Below, in pieces: positions 1 to 11,700 of a DNA stretch of 64,000 nt. The DNA is taken from NCBI RefSeq assembly GCF_024139115.2, contig NC_085139.1, positions 11,069,533-11,133,532 on the forward strand, given 5' to 3'. A program made the translations under genes and the position numbers. Under the pieces are notes generated by a model. The model was not told where the DNA came from. It ran no database searches and saw nothing but the letters and a program-made list of their open reading frames with translations. Source of the DNA: Armigeres subalbatus. Taxonomy: Eukaryota; Arthropoda; Insecta; Diptera; Culicidae. Numbering within the stretch: the first letter of the stretch is position 1; each line of letters starts with the position of its first letter.

Positions 1-734
1 AAATTTAATTTTCCCATACATATTTGTTCGGGAGACATGTGCACTTTACGGAAGGAACTTCAAGAAGACACCAAAAATTAAATTTACAAGCTACAATCAT
101 GTTAAAGGGAAAGTAGTAGGGAAAGCACCTGTCTAACGTACTGGTTTCGTGGGATGAAACCTGTTATACTCTACTGGTACGGCTCTTTTAGCCCTCGAGG
201 ATTTCTGTCCGGAACCCAGAAGGGGAATCCGATTAAAACCCCAGGCCACTGGTCTAACCTACGGCAGCCAACGGGGTGGGCGCGAAAGGCCTCCTTTTGG
301 TCCTCGAGTCCCAGGGTCGTTTTGAGGAAGCGGGAAGGCGTTCGAATCTGGTTAGCAACGGAATTGTGGGTTAGTTTTTGGAACTTATATTACTCACTCG
401 TATGCTACATGGCAAGGTCGTGAATTGGTACGGCTGGAGCCGTAGGGTAGTCCCTGACAGGACCGGCAAGTAATTCGGCCTAATTGACGGACCGGGTGGT
501 GGTGCTTCTCATGGAAACGCTAGCCTTTGATGAAGGGGGAGGGGTCCAATAAGGTAGCTTGACAGGTTGGAGATGACACGCTATTGAGGGCGGCAGTGGC
601 AGGGCTGATATCACGGCGAGAATCGCGATGGCGATAGCAACTATAGGCTAGCAGGCTGACTGGGCGGTAACAGGTTGACAGGCTTGACAGTGGGGCAGGA
701 ATGCCCACCCGAGCAGTATTCGCGGGGAACACTA
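1..734. other. Left edge: probable diverged far part of BEL-1 left LTR
   Basis: No gene recognised. Short similarities to the right LTR of BEL-1 recur in the same order, for example TCCGGAACCCA near 210 and near 13333, and TCTAACCTACGG near 252 against TCTAGCCTAGGT near 13370. This suggests the left LTR reaches back into this stretch with extra inserted sequence. The alignment is patchy. The reading frame at 154-423 matches nothing I know and is probably not a gene. Confidence 0.35.
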
Positions 735-943
735 TCTTTAAACCAGCGTTCACTCCTTAAATCACCCGTATCCTTGGGCAAAGTTCTTTCTAAGTAAAAT
801 TACTTCGAACACCGACAGTTTCTCATTAAAACACTATGTTGAACATAAACTTAACTGCTACATAAATATTTCAATTTGGAGGTAATCAAATCAACCGACC
901 GTTTCAATTTTGCTGGTTACTGATATCTTCAACAGAGCAATAC
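735..943 (-). repeat. BEL-1 left (3') LTR, clear part
   Basis: This stretch matches 13490-13697 almost throughout, sharing blocks such as GTTCACTCCTTAAATC, TTTCTAAGTAAAATTACTTC and AATTTGGAGGTAATCAAATC, and ending with the same GATATCTTCAAC. Read on the minus strand it is the start of an LTR (TGTTGAAG...). A purine-rich run (GAGGGAGGAAGG on the minus strand) lies just upstream, as expected for a polypurine tract. The copies differ by substitutions and several small indels, so BEL-1 is old. Confidence 0.65.
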
Positions 944-1085
944 AACCTTCCTCCCTCGGCATAGGAATAATGGCACAGCAGCAACGATCGTCCCAACAGC
1001 GTACAGCATTGTTCTCCCTTCGATCAATCCATGCCGCATTATAGACGATCTGCTATAGTGCTATCGCTGGTAGTAAGCATATGCA
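944..1085 (-). other. Probable BEL-1 sequence between pol and left LTR (left piece)
   Basis: This stretch lies between the minus-strand LTR start at 943 and the foreign block beginning about 1086. By position, together with 8468-8714, it should be the untranslated region between integrase and the 3' LTR. No coding content was seen. The assignment rests on layout only. Confidence 0.35.
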
Positions 1086-1275
1086 GTATTTCGAAAAATT
1101 TCGTTTCAGGTGGTTCGAAACGAAATTCCGCGGAAATTCGCGGAATTTTAGCATGGCGAAATCGCATTTCTTGGTTTCGTTTCGTTTTGTAAAATTACAA
1201 AAATTTCGATAGCAAAAACTAGCTTCTAACGAAATTTAACGGAATTCCGCGGAATTTCGAAACAAATTTAAACTT
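1086..1275. repeat. CGAAAT/ATTTCG-rich palindromic segment
   Basis: The stretch is dense in CGAAAT and its complement ATTTCG, and in GGAATTCCGCGGAA-type self-complementary words. A segment of the same style is at 8282-8460. The two may be subterminal regions of one large DNA element whose inside is 1276-8281, or two related short repeats. The outer ends, near GCATATGCAG (1079) and GTTATCGCATAC (8463), share only a weak inverted similarity. Confidence 0.45.
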
Positions 1276-1879
1276 AAACCATCAGTGTTGTGCTTAATCA
1301 TTATCAGACGATCATGATTGCAATTTTCATGTGAAAACTTCTCACGTGAAAACAGTAGGCAAGTTATCACCGGCGACAACTTCTCAAATTTTGTACTCAA
1401 ACGATAATAAACACAGAATTTTCATTCAATAATTAAGCTTCACTAATAATAGCTAATTGTTAACAGTCCCGTTATATCTTTTATTTGGCGTTATAGCTTC
1501 ATGCTAGTGAGGAAAAAGAGTTCAAAATGTAACGGTAAATGCTTCATATAAAGATACGATATTCAAACGATTCTTAATCGCTGGCGAGTTTTAATTACTT
1601 GATAATTTAAAAGGGTGAGTTTTGATCATCCTCGATTTCTCGAAAATTTGATTTTTCCCAACCCTGAAACCATTCTTTATTTTATCAAAAATTTTGGCTG
1701 CGCCGCTGAACAAAATCGTTAAGTTGTTTTTTAAACTTTAGGTTATACTGTATACAGTTTATTCTATTAACGCTTACTACATAACCCCATTCTTAGTCGA
1801 CAAATACGTATGTAGTTTGCTTCTATAAAACGTCTTCAGTGTTTCCAAGTTTCAAATTTATATTTTGTGATATTTTTTA
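1276..1879. other. AT-rich spacer, nothing recognised
   Basis: Non-coding AT-rich sequence between the CGAAA-rich segment and the imperfect duplications upstream of RTE-A copy 1. I see no open frame, inverted terminal repeat or tandem array. Confidence 0.4.
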
Positions 1880-2130
1880 CTATTTGTACAATAATAATGC
1901 GGAATCGATCGTGTTGCGATCATGGGACGGCAGCTAGTCCGGGAGAACGCGAAGTGAAAAAAAATCTACCTCGCGTAGCAGAAATTTGTTTAACCAGTGT
2001 ACAATCGATCTTGTAGATCACGCCAGCTAGTGTGAAAGAACGCGAAGTGATAAAACTAATGTCTGCATCAAAGAGCACAGAATTATTTAGTGCGAAATCG
2101 ATCGTATTGTAGAAGCTTATTAAACGAAGC
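1880..2130. repeat. Imperfect direct repeats of about 100 bp
   Basis: The words GAATCGATCGTGTTG / CAATCGATCTTGTAG / AAATCGATCGTATTG and CAGCTAGT...GAACGCGAAGTGA recur about every 90-110 bp, giving roughly two and a half degenerate units. The block ends at the target duplication of RTE-A copy 1. Its origin is unknown. Confidence 0.5.
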
Positions 2131-5100
2131 ACATTGAATTGTGTTAGCTGCATGTATCCGCAAGTAGGCCCCACCAAAGCGACCGTGTGCCGCTCAAAGC
2201 GCACAAGCCCAAGTCCTGGTGTTAGGTGGGACGCTAAACAGCCCTGACACGACGGCCCTCCGACGAGACAGGAGGTTTGCGCAGGCCCAATAAGCCGCCT
2301 AGAAAACCAATCATTACGAGCAATATAAGAGATAATGCGACTCGATATAATCGGCAAAGACCTAGGCGACGAATACAGGATCACGATTGGAAGCTTGGAA
2401 CATGGAATTGCAAGTCGCTAGGTTTCGCAGGTTGCGACAGGATGATCTACGATGAATTACATCCCCGCAACTTCGACGTCGTGGCGCTGCAGGAGATTTG
2501 CTGGACAGGACAGAAAGTGTGGAAAAGCGGGCATCGAGCGGCTACCTTCTACCAAAGCTGTGGCACCACCAACGAGCTGGGAACCGGCTTCATAGTGCTG
2601 GGTAAGATGCGCCAACGCGTGATTGGGTGGCAGCCAATCAACGCAAGGATGTGCAAGCTGAGGATTAAAGGCCGTTTCTTCAACTATAGCATCATCAACG
2701 TGCACTGCCCACACGAAGGGAGACCTGACGACGAGAAAGAAGCGTTCTACGCACAGCTGGAGCAGACATACGATGGATGCCCACTGCGGGACGTTAAAAT
2801 CGTCATCGGTGACATGAACGCACAGGTAGGAAGGGAGGAAATGTATGGACCGGTCATCGGACCGGATAGTCTGCACACCGTATCGAATGACAACGGCCAA
2901 CGATGCATAAACTTCGCAGCCTCCCGCGGAATGGTAGTCCGAAGCACCTTCTTTCCCCGCAAAAATATCCACAAGGCCACATGGAAATCACCTAACCAAG
3001 AAACGGAAAACCAAATCGACCACTTTCTAATCGACGGTAAATTCTTCTCCGACATCACGAACGTCCGCACTTACCGCAGTGCGAATATTGAATCCGACCA
3101 CTACCTCGTTGCAGTATGCCTGCGCTCAAAACTCTCGACGGTGTACAACACGCGTCGAAGTCGGACGCCGCGGCTTAATATCGGGCGGCTACGAGACGGT
3201 AGACTAGCTCAAGAATACGCGCAGCAGCTGGAAGTGGCACTCCCAACGGAAGAGCAGCTAGGCGCAGCGTCTCTTGAAGATGGCTGGAGAGATATTCGAT
3301 CCGCCATTGGTAGCACCGCAACCGCTGCACTTGGCACGGTGTCCCCGGATCAGAGAAACGACTGGTATGACGGCGAATGTGAGCAGTTAGTAGAAGAGAA
3401 GAATGCAGCATGGGCGAGATTGCTGCAACACCGCACGAGGGCGAACGAGGCACGATATAAACAGGCGCGGAACGGACAAAACTCGATTTTCCGGAGGAAA
3501 AAGCGCCAGCAGGAAGATCGAGACCGTGAAGAAACGGAGCAACTGTACCGCGCTAATAACACACGAAAGTTCTATGAGAAGTTAAACCGTTCACGTAAGG
3601 GCCACGTGCCACAGCCTGATATGTAAGGACATAAACGGAAACCTTCTTACGAACGAGCGTGAGGTGATCCAAAGGTGGCGGCAGCACTACGAAGAACACC
3701 TGAATGGCGATGTGGCAGACGAAGATGGCGGTATGGTGATGGACCTGGGAGAACGCGCGCAGGACATAATCTTCCTGGCTCCGGATCTCCAGGAAATCCA
3801 GGAGGAGATTGGCCGGTTGAAGAACAACAAAGCCCCTGGGGTTGACCAACTACCAGGAGAGCTATTTAAACACGGTGGTGAGGCACTGGCTAGAGCGCTG
3901 CACTGGGCCATTACCAAGATTTGGGAGGAGGAAGTTTTGTCGCAGGAGTGGATGGGAGGTGTCGTGTGTCCCATCTACAAAAGGGCGATAAGCTGGATTG
4001 TAGCAACTACCGCGCAATGACATTGCTGAACGCCGCCTACAAGGTACTCTCCCAAATTTTATGCCGTCGACTAGCACCAACTGCAAGGGAGTTCGTGGGG
4101 CAGTACCAGGCGGGTTTTATGGGCGAACGCCCCACCACGGACCAGGTGTTCGCCATTCGCCAAGTACTGCAGAAATGCCGCGAATACAACGTGCCCACAC
4201 ATCATCTATTCATCGACTTCAAAGCCGCATATGATACAATCGATCGGGACCAGCTATGGCAGCTAATGCACGAACACGGTTTTCCAGATAAACTGACACG
4301 GTTGATCAAAGCGACGATGGATCGGGTGATGTGCGTAGTTCGAGTTTCAGGGGCATTCTCGAGTCCCTTCGAAACCCGCAGAGGGTTACGGCAAGGTGAT
4401 GGTCTTTCGTGTTTGCTATTCAACATCGCTTTGGAAGGTGTAATACGAAGAGCAGGGATTAACACGAGTGGTACAATTTTCAATAAGTCCGTCCAGCTAT
4501 TTGGTTTCGCCGACGACATAGATATTATGGCACGTAACTTTGAGAAGATGGAGGAAGCCTACATCAGACTGAAGAGGGAAGCTAAGCGGATCGGACTAGT
4601 CATCAACACGTCGAAGACGAAGTACATGATAGGAAGAGGTTCAAGAGAAGACAATGTGAGCCACCCACCGCGAGTTTGCATCGGTGGTGACGAAATCGAG
4701 GTGGTAGAAGAATTTGTGTACTTGGGCTCACTGGTGACTGCCGAAAATGACACCAGCAGGGAAATTCGGAGACGCATAGTGGCTGGAAATCGTACGTACT
4801 TTGGACTCCGCAAGACGCTACGATCGAATAGAGTTCGCCGCCGTACCAAACTGACAATCTACAAAACGCTCATTAGACCGGTAGTCCTCTACGGACACGA
4901 GACCTGGACGATGCTGGTGGAGGACCAACGCGCACTCGGAGTTTTCGAAAGGAAAGTGCTGCGTACCATCTCTGGTGGGGTGCAGATGGCGGACGGTACG
5001 TGGAGGAGGCGAATGAACCACGAATTGTATCAGCTGTTGGGAGAACCATCCATCGTTCACACCGCGAAAATCGGACGACTGCGATGGGCCGGGCACGTAG

Positions 5101-5347
5101 CCAGAATGTCGGACAGTAACCCGGTGAAAATGGTTTTCGACAACGATCCGACGGGCACAAGAAGGCGAGGTGCGCAGCGGGCAAGGTGGATCGATCAGGT
5201 GGAAGATGACTTGCGGACCCTCCGTAGACTGCGTGGTTGGCGACGTGTAGCCATGGACCGAGCCGAATGGAGGAGACTCTTATATACCGCACAGGCCACT
5301 TCGGCCTTAGTCTGAATAAATAAATAATAATAACATTGAATTGTGTT
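2131..5347 (+). mobile_element. RTE-A copy 1, RTE-clade LINE with 15-bp target duplication
   Basis: A nearly complete non-LTR retrotransposon, about 3.19 kb (2146-5332). The 15-bp word ACATTGAATTGTGTT occurs perfectly on both sides (2131-2145 and 5333-5347). The 3' end is a short AATAAATAAATAATAATA tail rather than a long poly(A), and a total length near 3.2 kb with one endonuclease-RT frame is typical of the RTE clade. Compared with copy 2 it lacks about 125 bp of 5' sequence, so it is slightly 5'-truncated. The perfect duplication points to a fairly recent insertion. Confidence 0.9.
2277..5315 (+). pseudogene. RTE-A endonuclease-reverse transcriptase, two frameshifts
   Basis: The product nicks target DNA and reverse transcribes the element RNA at the nick. 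The N-terminal part is an APE-type endonuclease: GTWNCKSLG near 2396, VVALQEICW near 2482, IGDMNAQVG near 2803 and SDHYLV near 3093. The RT domain shows AYDTIDR near 4228, GLRQGDGLSC near 4384 and catalytic FADD near 4507, followed by the C-terminal RTE region ending in a WAGHVARM motif near 5083. Two breaks are visible by comparison with copy 2: a 2-nt loss near 3624, causing a stop at 3624-3626, and a 1-nt loss in an A run near 3976 that returns the reading to the first frame. No good ATG is seen; the frame is open from about 2277. Confidence 0.85.
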
Positions 5348-6744
5348 GGATTGATTTCAAACACAGTTTGCGTCTTCTTGTTTTCAAATAACTTTGTTTA
5401 CAATAAATACTCAGTCGCTTACCCAGAGGCTTCACATGAATTTCCTTCTCTACTAGCCAACGATTCCTTTCCCGTAGTGCTCACGGAGATGCAGAGCATT
5501 CCTCGGTCTTTTATAACAACGGTTGTCAACTTGGGGTACATGTACCCCTGAGGGTACTTTCGCCGGGCCCAGGGGATACCTCGGACGAAATTCTTGATGA
5601 CGGATGAATGAATCGCCTGCTTTGAGCGTGCTTACAGCAGCACACTAGGAGTTAACTTTCTGAAATCAGTATGGCGAAAGGCATCTAAGGTTCGATTTCT
5701 CAAAATTAAGCACCTTAATCGAAAAATATTTGGTAGGCGTAGTAGCGGACACCATCCTTCATAACTGGTACCAAATAGTTTTTCATGAAAAGTTCCTAAT
5801 TTTGAGAAAACCCCCCAAGTAGCACACGCAACATCTTCATAAAAGCACCTTGTTTCTATTCAGTTTAATTAAAGGCATTGGAAAAACATCAAAGCACGAA
5901 AAAGTTGCATCAAGATGTCAAAAACGTTCGAATTGTGATCAATGTTTCATTAAAATTGCAATGCAGTACGTGTTTGTCATTTGGAAACAAACAAACAAAG
6001 AATACTGCACTTCATGTTGCAAATACGAAACAAAATCATTAAGTTGCATATTTTTCACCATGTAACTCTAATGCGTCTTTGAAAATTGAATTGTTTGTTT
6101 AAATTAAGTTGCAGATAAGTTTAATGTGTCTTCATGTTTAATTTAGCATCGTTCAACGTTTTGACAACTCACACTTTTTTCCTGTGATGGTGCAATCAAG
6201 TAACAGGAAACCCGAGTACAAAACTTCATAATCGTATGGTTTTTATGGTGAGTCAACATGCAGTCCCTTCGAAGTGTTGAATGGTGCTGTGGTACAGTGA
6301 AGGACTATCAATCACAAGATCCATAAGTCGAATCCAGTTTTATATTTTTATTTTATTTTTTTTTGCTATAGTATTTTGCATCATTATTGCAATTTTACTG
6401 CAATCGAAGGATGTTTCCATAGGCTCCACCTCTTGCGCTTTTTAGATTGCAAGAGAGTTATATTTGATGGCACATATGCAAAGATTGTTTCTTTCCGAAT
6501 AGTTGCAACAAAGTGAAATATTCAGTAGTGAAACAATTTGTGCTGCTTGGGCCGCGTTAGATATCTTTCGCCATACAAATTTCTGGCGGTTAACTCATGC
6601 TGGCTATTTGCGCATATACGATAGCGCCTGGATGTGGAAGCGGCGGGTAGAAAATCAGCCACTGTCAATAATTCATTACAATTTTAATCCAAACTTATTA
6701 ATAAAGTTTTGTATTTTTTTCATTTCTAAACTTTTTTGTACATA
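5348..6744. other. Non-coding spacer with short repeat traces
   Basis: No credible gene. Near 5699-5715 and 5790-5806 the words CTCAAAATTAAG and CTAATTTTGAG form a loose inverted pair. 6340-6370 is a T-rich run. Short frames around 5850-6065 and 6503-6745 are AT-rich and match nothing I recognise. The tail from about 6700 resembles 49370-49440 in layout. Confidence 0.4.
6275..6345 (+). ncRNA. tRNA-like SINE head (possible)
   Basis: GGTGCTGTGGTACAGTG followed about 30 bp later by AAGTCGAATCC resembles the A and B boxes of a tRNA-derived RNA polymerase III promoter, followed by a T-rich tail. No cloverleaf acceptor stem or target duplication was verified. It is probably a SINE fragment, not a functional tRNA. 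Confidence 0.3.
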
Positions 6745-6749
6745 ATACT

Positions 6750-6806
6750 CAGTGGTCCAAAATATGAGCCGTCGAACTGGTGGTCCAAAATACCTCCTTT
6801 ATCCTA
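6750..6806. repeat. End fragment of the GGTCCAAAATA inverted-repeat family
   Basis: GTGGTCCAAAATATGAGCC and then GGTCCAAAATACCTCCTTTATCCTA repeat the pattern of the right end of the element at 48065-49472. The matching left end was not found upstream, so this is probably a one-ended remnant. Confidence 0.55.
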
Positions 6807-7011
6807 TGCATGGTGATCAGTAAATCATGGCCTATGGAATCCTGTCCTCCACAACCAGTACAACGGATGAAGAGATGTGGGACAAAAGATCAAAAGGTCA
6901 AAACCTCGAATGAACAAATTTAAAAAATCTTCTATGCGATCTACCAGGTCAAAACTGAATGTAGAATAATATGTTAAGAATATGATTCTTAACTAAAATC
7001 TAGAGTCTACA

Positions 7012-8025
7012 GATTCGAAAGCCTCCATTTGAAAGACATGAAGACTTCTTTCCGAAAAGCTCAGTTGCTTCGTTGCAAGAGAATTGGAAGCATCCTTCTG
7101 CGCTTCTCGGAGGCCTTCCAAGTAGTTCGGAAGCCACCTTTCAAGTGACCCGGAAACATTATTAAAAGATGTTCAAAAACCTTCTTTCAAGAGGCCCGGA
7201 AGCCAAGCTGTTTTTCTGGAAATTTCCTTTTATTTCTGCTTCTTTTAAAAGCCTCGGATCTTTTCAAGAGGCTTGGAAGGGCTTTTTAAACAGGCTCGAC
7301 AGCCTCATTTCAAAAGGCTCGGAAGCCTACTCTCAAGAAGGTTGGAAGCCTCATTTCTAGAGGCCTATTGAAAAGCCTCCATTCAAGAGGCTCGGAAGCC
7401 TCCTTCCAAGAGGCTCGGAAGCCTCCTTCCAAGAGGCTCGGAAGCCTCCTTTCAAGAGGCTCGGAAGCCTCCTTTCAAGAGGCCCGGAAGCCTCCTTTCA
7501 AGAGGCTCGGAAGCCTCCTTTCAAGAGGCCCGGAAGCCTTCTTTCAAGACGCCCGGAAGCCTTCTTTCAAGACGCCCGGAAGCCTCCTTTCAAGAGGCCC
7601 GGAAGCCTCCTTTCAAGAGGCCCGGAAGCCTCCTTTCAAGAGGCCCGGAAGCCTCCTTTCAAGAGGCCCGGAAGCCTCTTTTCAAGAGGCTCGGAAGCAT
7701 CCTTTCCAGCGGCTCAGAAGCCTCATTTCAAGTGGCGCGGAAGCCTCATTCTAAGATACTAAGAAGCCTTCTTACAAGATGCTCGGAAGCATCCTTTTCA
7801 GAGGCTCAGGAGCCTGCTTTCAAGGGGCTCAGAAGCCTCCTTTCAAGAGGCTCGGAAGCCTCCTTTCAAGAGGCTCGGAAGCCTCCTTTCAAGAGGCTCG
7901 GAAGCCTCCTTTCAAGAGGCTCGGAAGCCTCCTTTCAAGAGGCTCGGAATCCTCCTTTCAAGAGGCTCGGAACCCTCCTTTCAAGAGGCTCGGAAGTCTC
8001 TTTTCAAGAGGCTCAGAAGTGAACT
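7012..8025. repeat. 23-bp minisatellite
   Basis: A tandem array of the unit GAGGCTCGGAAGCCTCCTTTCAA, 23 bp, dense and regular from about 7370 to 8025 and degenerate from 7012 to 7370. The core GAGGC..GCCTC is self-complementary, so every unit can form a short hairpin. Because 23 is not a multiple of 3, each frame reads a 23-residue cycle and stays open, giving protein-like frames at 7368-7754 and 7732-8022 that I do not regard as genes. Variant units (CTCGG or CCCGG) are clustered, suggesting local duplications. Confidence 0.9.
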
Positions 8026-8035
8026 AAGGTTTTAA

Positions 8036-8281
8036 ACGAAATTTGAATCCGTATATGAAAAATCCCACAGTTTCTATATATTTTTTATACTTTCTGGTAT
8101 GAAAGCGGCATAAATGCTTGGTTATTGCCTTATCGCCATAGTGGTATATGCGGCGGCAAGAATGCGGCGATTTATCACAGACTGCCTCTTCTGTTATTAT
8201 AATTATTTTGGTCGTAAAACAGTTAGTTGACTTCGAAATAGTGAAGTCCGAATTGCATACATAATGTAAATCCAATTTAAT
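8036..8281. other. Spacer, nothing recognised
   Basis: AT-rich sequence between the minisatellite and the second CGAAA-rich segment. No gene or repeat unit recognised. Confidence 0.35.
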
Positions 8282-8467
8282 CAAAATTCCGCGGAAAAAT
8301 AATTGAAATTTCGTTTCGTTTCGAAAAATTTCGAATCAAATGAACCTTGATTTCGTTTCGTTTCGATGTTTCGAAAGTAAATCCATATTTCGTTTCGTTT
8401 CGATCCGAATCAACATAGACATTTTAAATTTCGTTTCGTTTCGTTTCGTTAGGAAAAAGTGTGTTAT
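8282..8467. repeat. CGAAACGAAA-rich segment (right partner)
   Basis: Repeated TTTCGTTTCGTTTCG and CGAAAAATTTCG words matching the style of 1086-1275. It ends at GTTATCGCATAC, where BEL-1-like flanking sequence seems to resume. It may be the right subterminal region of the block inserted in BEL-1. Confidence 0.45.
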
Positions 8468-8714
8468 CGCATACCCTTAGCTGGTAGACATCCATTGCTC
8501 GTCGGGCGATAGATCCACTGCAGATTGCAATGCCTTACGTAATCTAGCTGCTGCTAGAGATAGCAGCAAAACCACTGGTGTACACAGGCGGGGCGAGCCC
8601 AAACATTCTCACCCACCCTGAAATTCCTTGAATTTCTGAAATAGAAAATAAGCTCCTCTTCGGCTGGGATAGGACTGGGAAAGGAAGGTATTGGTGTAAT
8701 TTAATGTTGACGAT
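8468..8714 (-). other. Probable BEL-1 sequence between pol and left LTR (right piece)
   Basis: Non-coding sequence directly downstream (minus-strand sense) of the BEL-1 pol stop at 8715. By position it is the other half of the untranslated segment at 944-1085. No motif decides this. Confidence 0.35.
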
Positions 8715-11700
8715 TTAAATAGATTCCTGTTCCTCTGCTGACTCTGGTAGAAGACACATTTTTTCTACCGGTCGCGTAAAATTTCCCGTGGCAGTTCGCA
8801 AGGTTATCACGCGAACAATGCTATCTGACCCGAGATGGATCTTCTCGATTCTGCCACGCTTCCAGTGCATGGGTGGCAGATTATCATCGCAGATAACTAC
8901 CATCTTACCAACTTCGATTTTCACCGGTGGTCGCCAACGTTTAGTTCGTCCTTGGAGTTGAGACAGGTACTCTCGTCGCCACCGGTTCCAAAAATCTTGA
9001 AGCCTCCTCTGAACAATCTGAATTTGGGCGAGCCGGTTCATAGGGATTGTCTTCACATCGACCTCTGGTAATGCTTGCAGGGACGCTCCGACCAGGAAAT
9101 GAGCCGAGGTAAGTCCAACCGACCAACTCAAGGTCGCCATACACACAAAAATGGCACCATACGCCTTCACAGCGGTTCGTCTGGGACCTGGCCTAACATA
9201 CACAGGATCAAGACATCTATTCCCGTTCGCGAAATGTTACTCTTTCTGCTGGCAATTCACCCATGAACTGCTTCACTGGAGACGGCTTTGCTCGGAAACA
9301 CTTGTAGCAGCGATGAACCACCTGCCGTGCGATACTCCTTCCTCCTAATGGCCAGAATTTTAACTGAACAGTACACAGTAGCAACTGCGGTCCTGCATGG
9401 AGCAATCGTTTATGATAGTCCTCAAACAGTAATCGAGTCAGATGATGACCCTTCGGTAGTACAATAGGATGTTTGAAGTCCTCCGACTCTGATGAATGTC
9501 GTAAGCGTCCGCCGAGGCGAATCATTCCCTCCTGCGACATGTACGGGTGGAACCATCGTAACTGCGACTTCCGTGAAACTGGAATCCCTTCCAATAAAGC
9601 CTTCCATTTATCGGACAGCGTAACTTTCTGGACTAGCCGAACGATGGTGTGTTCGGCTTTACTGAGCTCCTCCGTGGTGAAAAATCCACCTTTCCGATGC
9701 TCCTTCCGAGCAACTTGATCAAACGTTGCCATACAGCAGTACTCCGAATCAATTTAGAATAGTTCGAAAGCTTGGCAACGTACTCATCGATGAATGTACC
9801 TTCGCTTGTTGTCATGGCTGCCGTTACGGTACGGCGTTTCTCTACGTCGACCTCTTCTGCTTTCTGAAGCGCTGGTGGCTGAGGCCATTTTTCTTGTCCT
9901 TCTAACAGCCAACCAGGGCCATGCCACCAGAAACTATTCTCAGCTATGTTTTCTGGTGTGATTCCTCTGGAGATCAAATCCGCAGGATTATGAACTCCCG
10001 GAACATGACGCCACTGGAAACCTTCCGTCAACCGTTGAATTTTCGCGCATCTATTTCCAACATACGTGCTCCATGTAGATGGTGTAGCCGCTATCCACCG
10101 CTGCACACACGTAGAATCCGTCCAGAAATGTACAGGCAATGGAAGTCTGATGGCTTTCTTCACCTTGTCATACATCTCCGCAGTCAATAGTGCACCACAC
10201 AGCTCTAACCTCGGGATTGTCTGACTCTTCAACGGTGCTACCTTCGATTTTGGCGCGAACAGGTGTACTACCACCGTGCCATGAGAATCCTCACTTCGAA
10301 CGTAGATACAACCTCCATATGCCTTCTCCGAGGCGTCCGAAAAACAATGGAGTTCTATCCGTGTTGCCTCCGGGATAATGACGCATCGGCTGATCCGGAT
10401 CTGTTTAAGTATTGGAAGTTGTTGATGAAACGATCTCCACGTCTCACCCACCGTTTTGGGAAGCTGCTGATCCTAATTTAAGCGTTCTTCATCTTCGTTC
10501 TTCAGAGTCCACAACATCTGCATAAACACCTTATATGCCGTAATGGCAGCACCGATGAGTCCTAGCGGATCGAAAAGGGTCGCGATAATAGACAGAACCT
10601 TGCGCTTGGTCAGAGTTTCTGCTTCATCTAACGGTGGAACGTTGAATTGGAATCGTAGAGTATCAGTACCCGCCATCCAAGTTAGACCGAGCGTATTTAC
10701 CGATGGATCTGGATCAAGACAAATCTCCGTGTATTGCTAAATCTACATCTGAAACTCCATGCAGCGCCTGCAGAAGATTGGACGCCCACTTCCGGAGCTT
10801 GAATCCTCCAACCGCCATTAGACCTTGCAACTGTCTCCTCAACTCCACCGCTTCGTCCACCTCGTTTGTGCCAGTTATCACGTCATCCATGTACGTGTCC
10901 TCCCGTACTGCCTGGGCAGCGAGCGGAAACCCTTCTTCTTCGTCGTCTGAGAGCTGCTTCAAAACCCTTGTAGCCAAAAAGGGTGCTGGTTTCGTGCCGT
11001 ACGTGACAGTATTCAGCTGAAACGCGCTGATTTCCTCCTCCGGTGATGATCGCCACAAAATGGATTGCAAGGGTCTGTCTTCCTCACAAACCAGGACTTG
11101 TCGAAACATTTTTTCGACGTCCGCCACAAGCATCACCTGTTTTGTCCGGCTCCGCATGATGATCGATCGTAGATCGTCTTGAATGATGGGTCCCACTAGC
11201 AGTGCATCATTCAACGTCACCCTAGTCGAGGTTTCGCTTGAAGCATTGAACACAACACGAACCTTGGTTGTAGTGCTGGCTTGCTTAACTACCGGGTGGT
11301 GTGGTAGATAGCAGCGTTTCGGTTGAATTTGACCCGACTAGAAGGTCATATCAAAATTATATCATCATATGTTATTATGTTATACAATTTTTTTATAACA
11401 AAATTTGTTAGAAATATGGTGCAGGATGTTGTTAAAATATCTAAATTTCTATCAAAAATTACACTACTCGAAACAAAAAACTATCAAATTTTGTTACAAT
11501 TTTATCATAAAAACAACATATTTTGTTAGAAATTTATAACAGAATCAGATACGAAATATATTGTTTACTGTGCAGATACAGGTCGTGATAGGTCTCCAGA
11601 TTGTGATCAACATAAAGAAATATTAGTTTTTTTCTGAACAAGAATATTTTTCAAGAACATGAAACTAAGAACATTACAAATTAGACAACTTTTTCAAATT

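Noticed and set aside
154..423. 89-residue open frame at the left edge
   Set aside because: No recognisable domain, lies in probable LTR-derived DNA, and has atypical composition.
6275..6345. Functional tRNA gene
   Set aside because: Only promoter-box resemblance. No verified acceptor stem or intact cloverleaf, so a SINE-derived head is more likely.
7368..8027. Repeat protein with a 23-residue unit
   Set aside because: Explained entirely by a 23-bp tandem repeat read in a three-unit cycle. No start context or neighbouring exons.
1086..8467. Calling the whole 7.4-kb block a single DNA transposon
   Set aside because: The edges share words but not a convincing terminal inverted repeat or target duplication, so I kept it as a hypothesis only.
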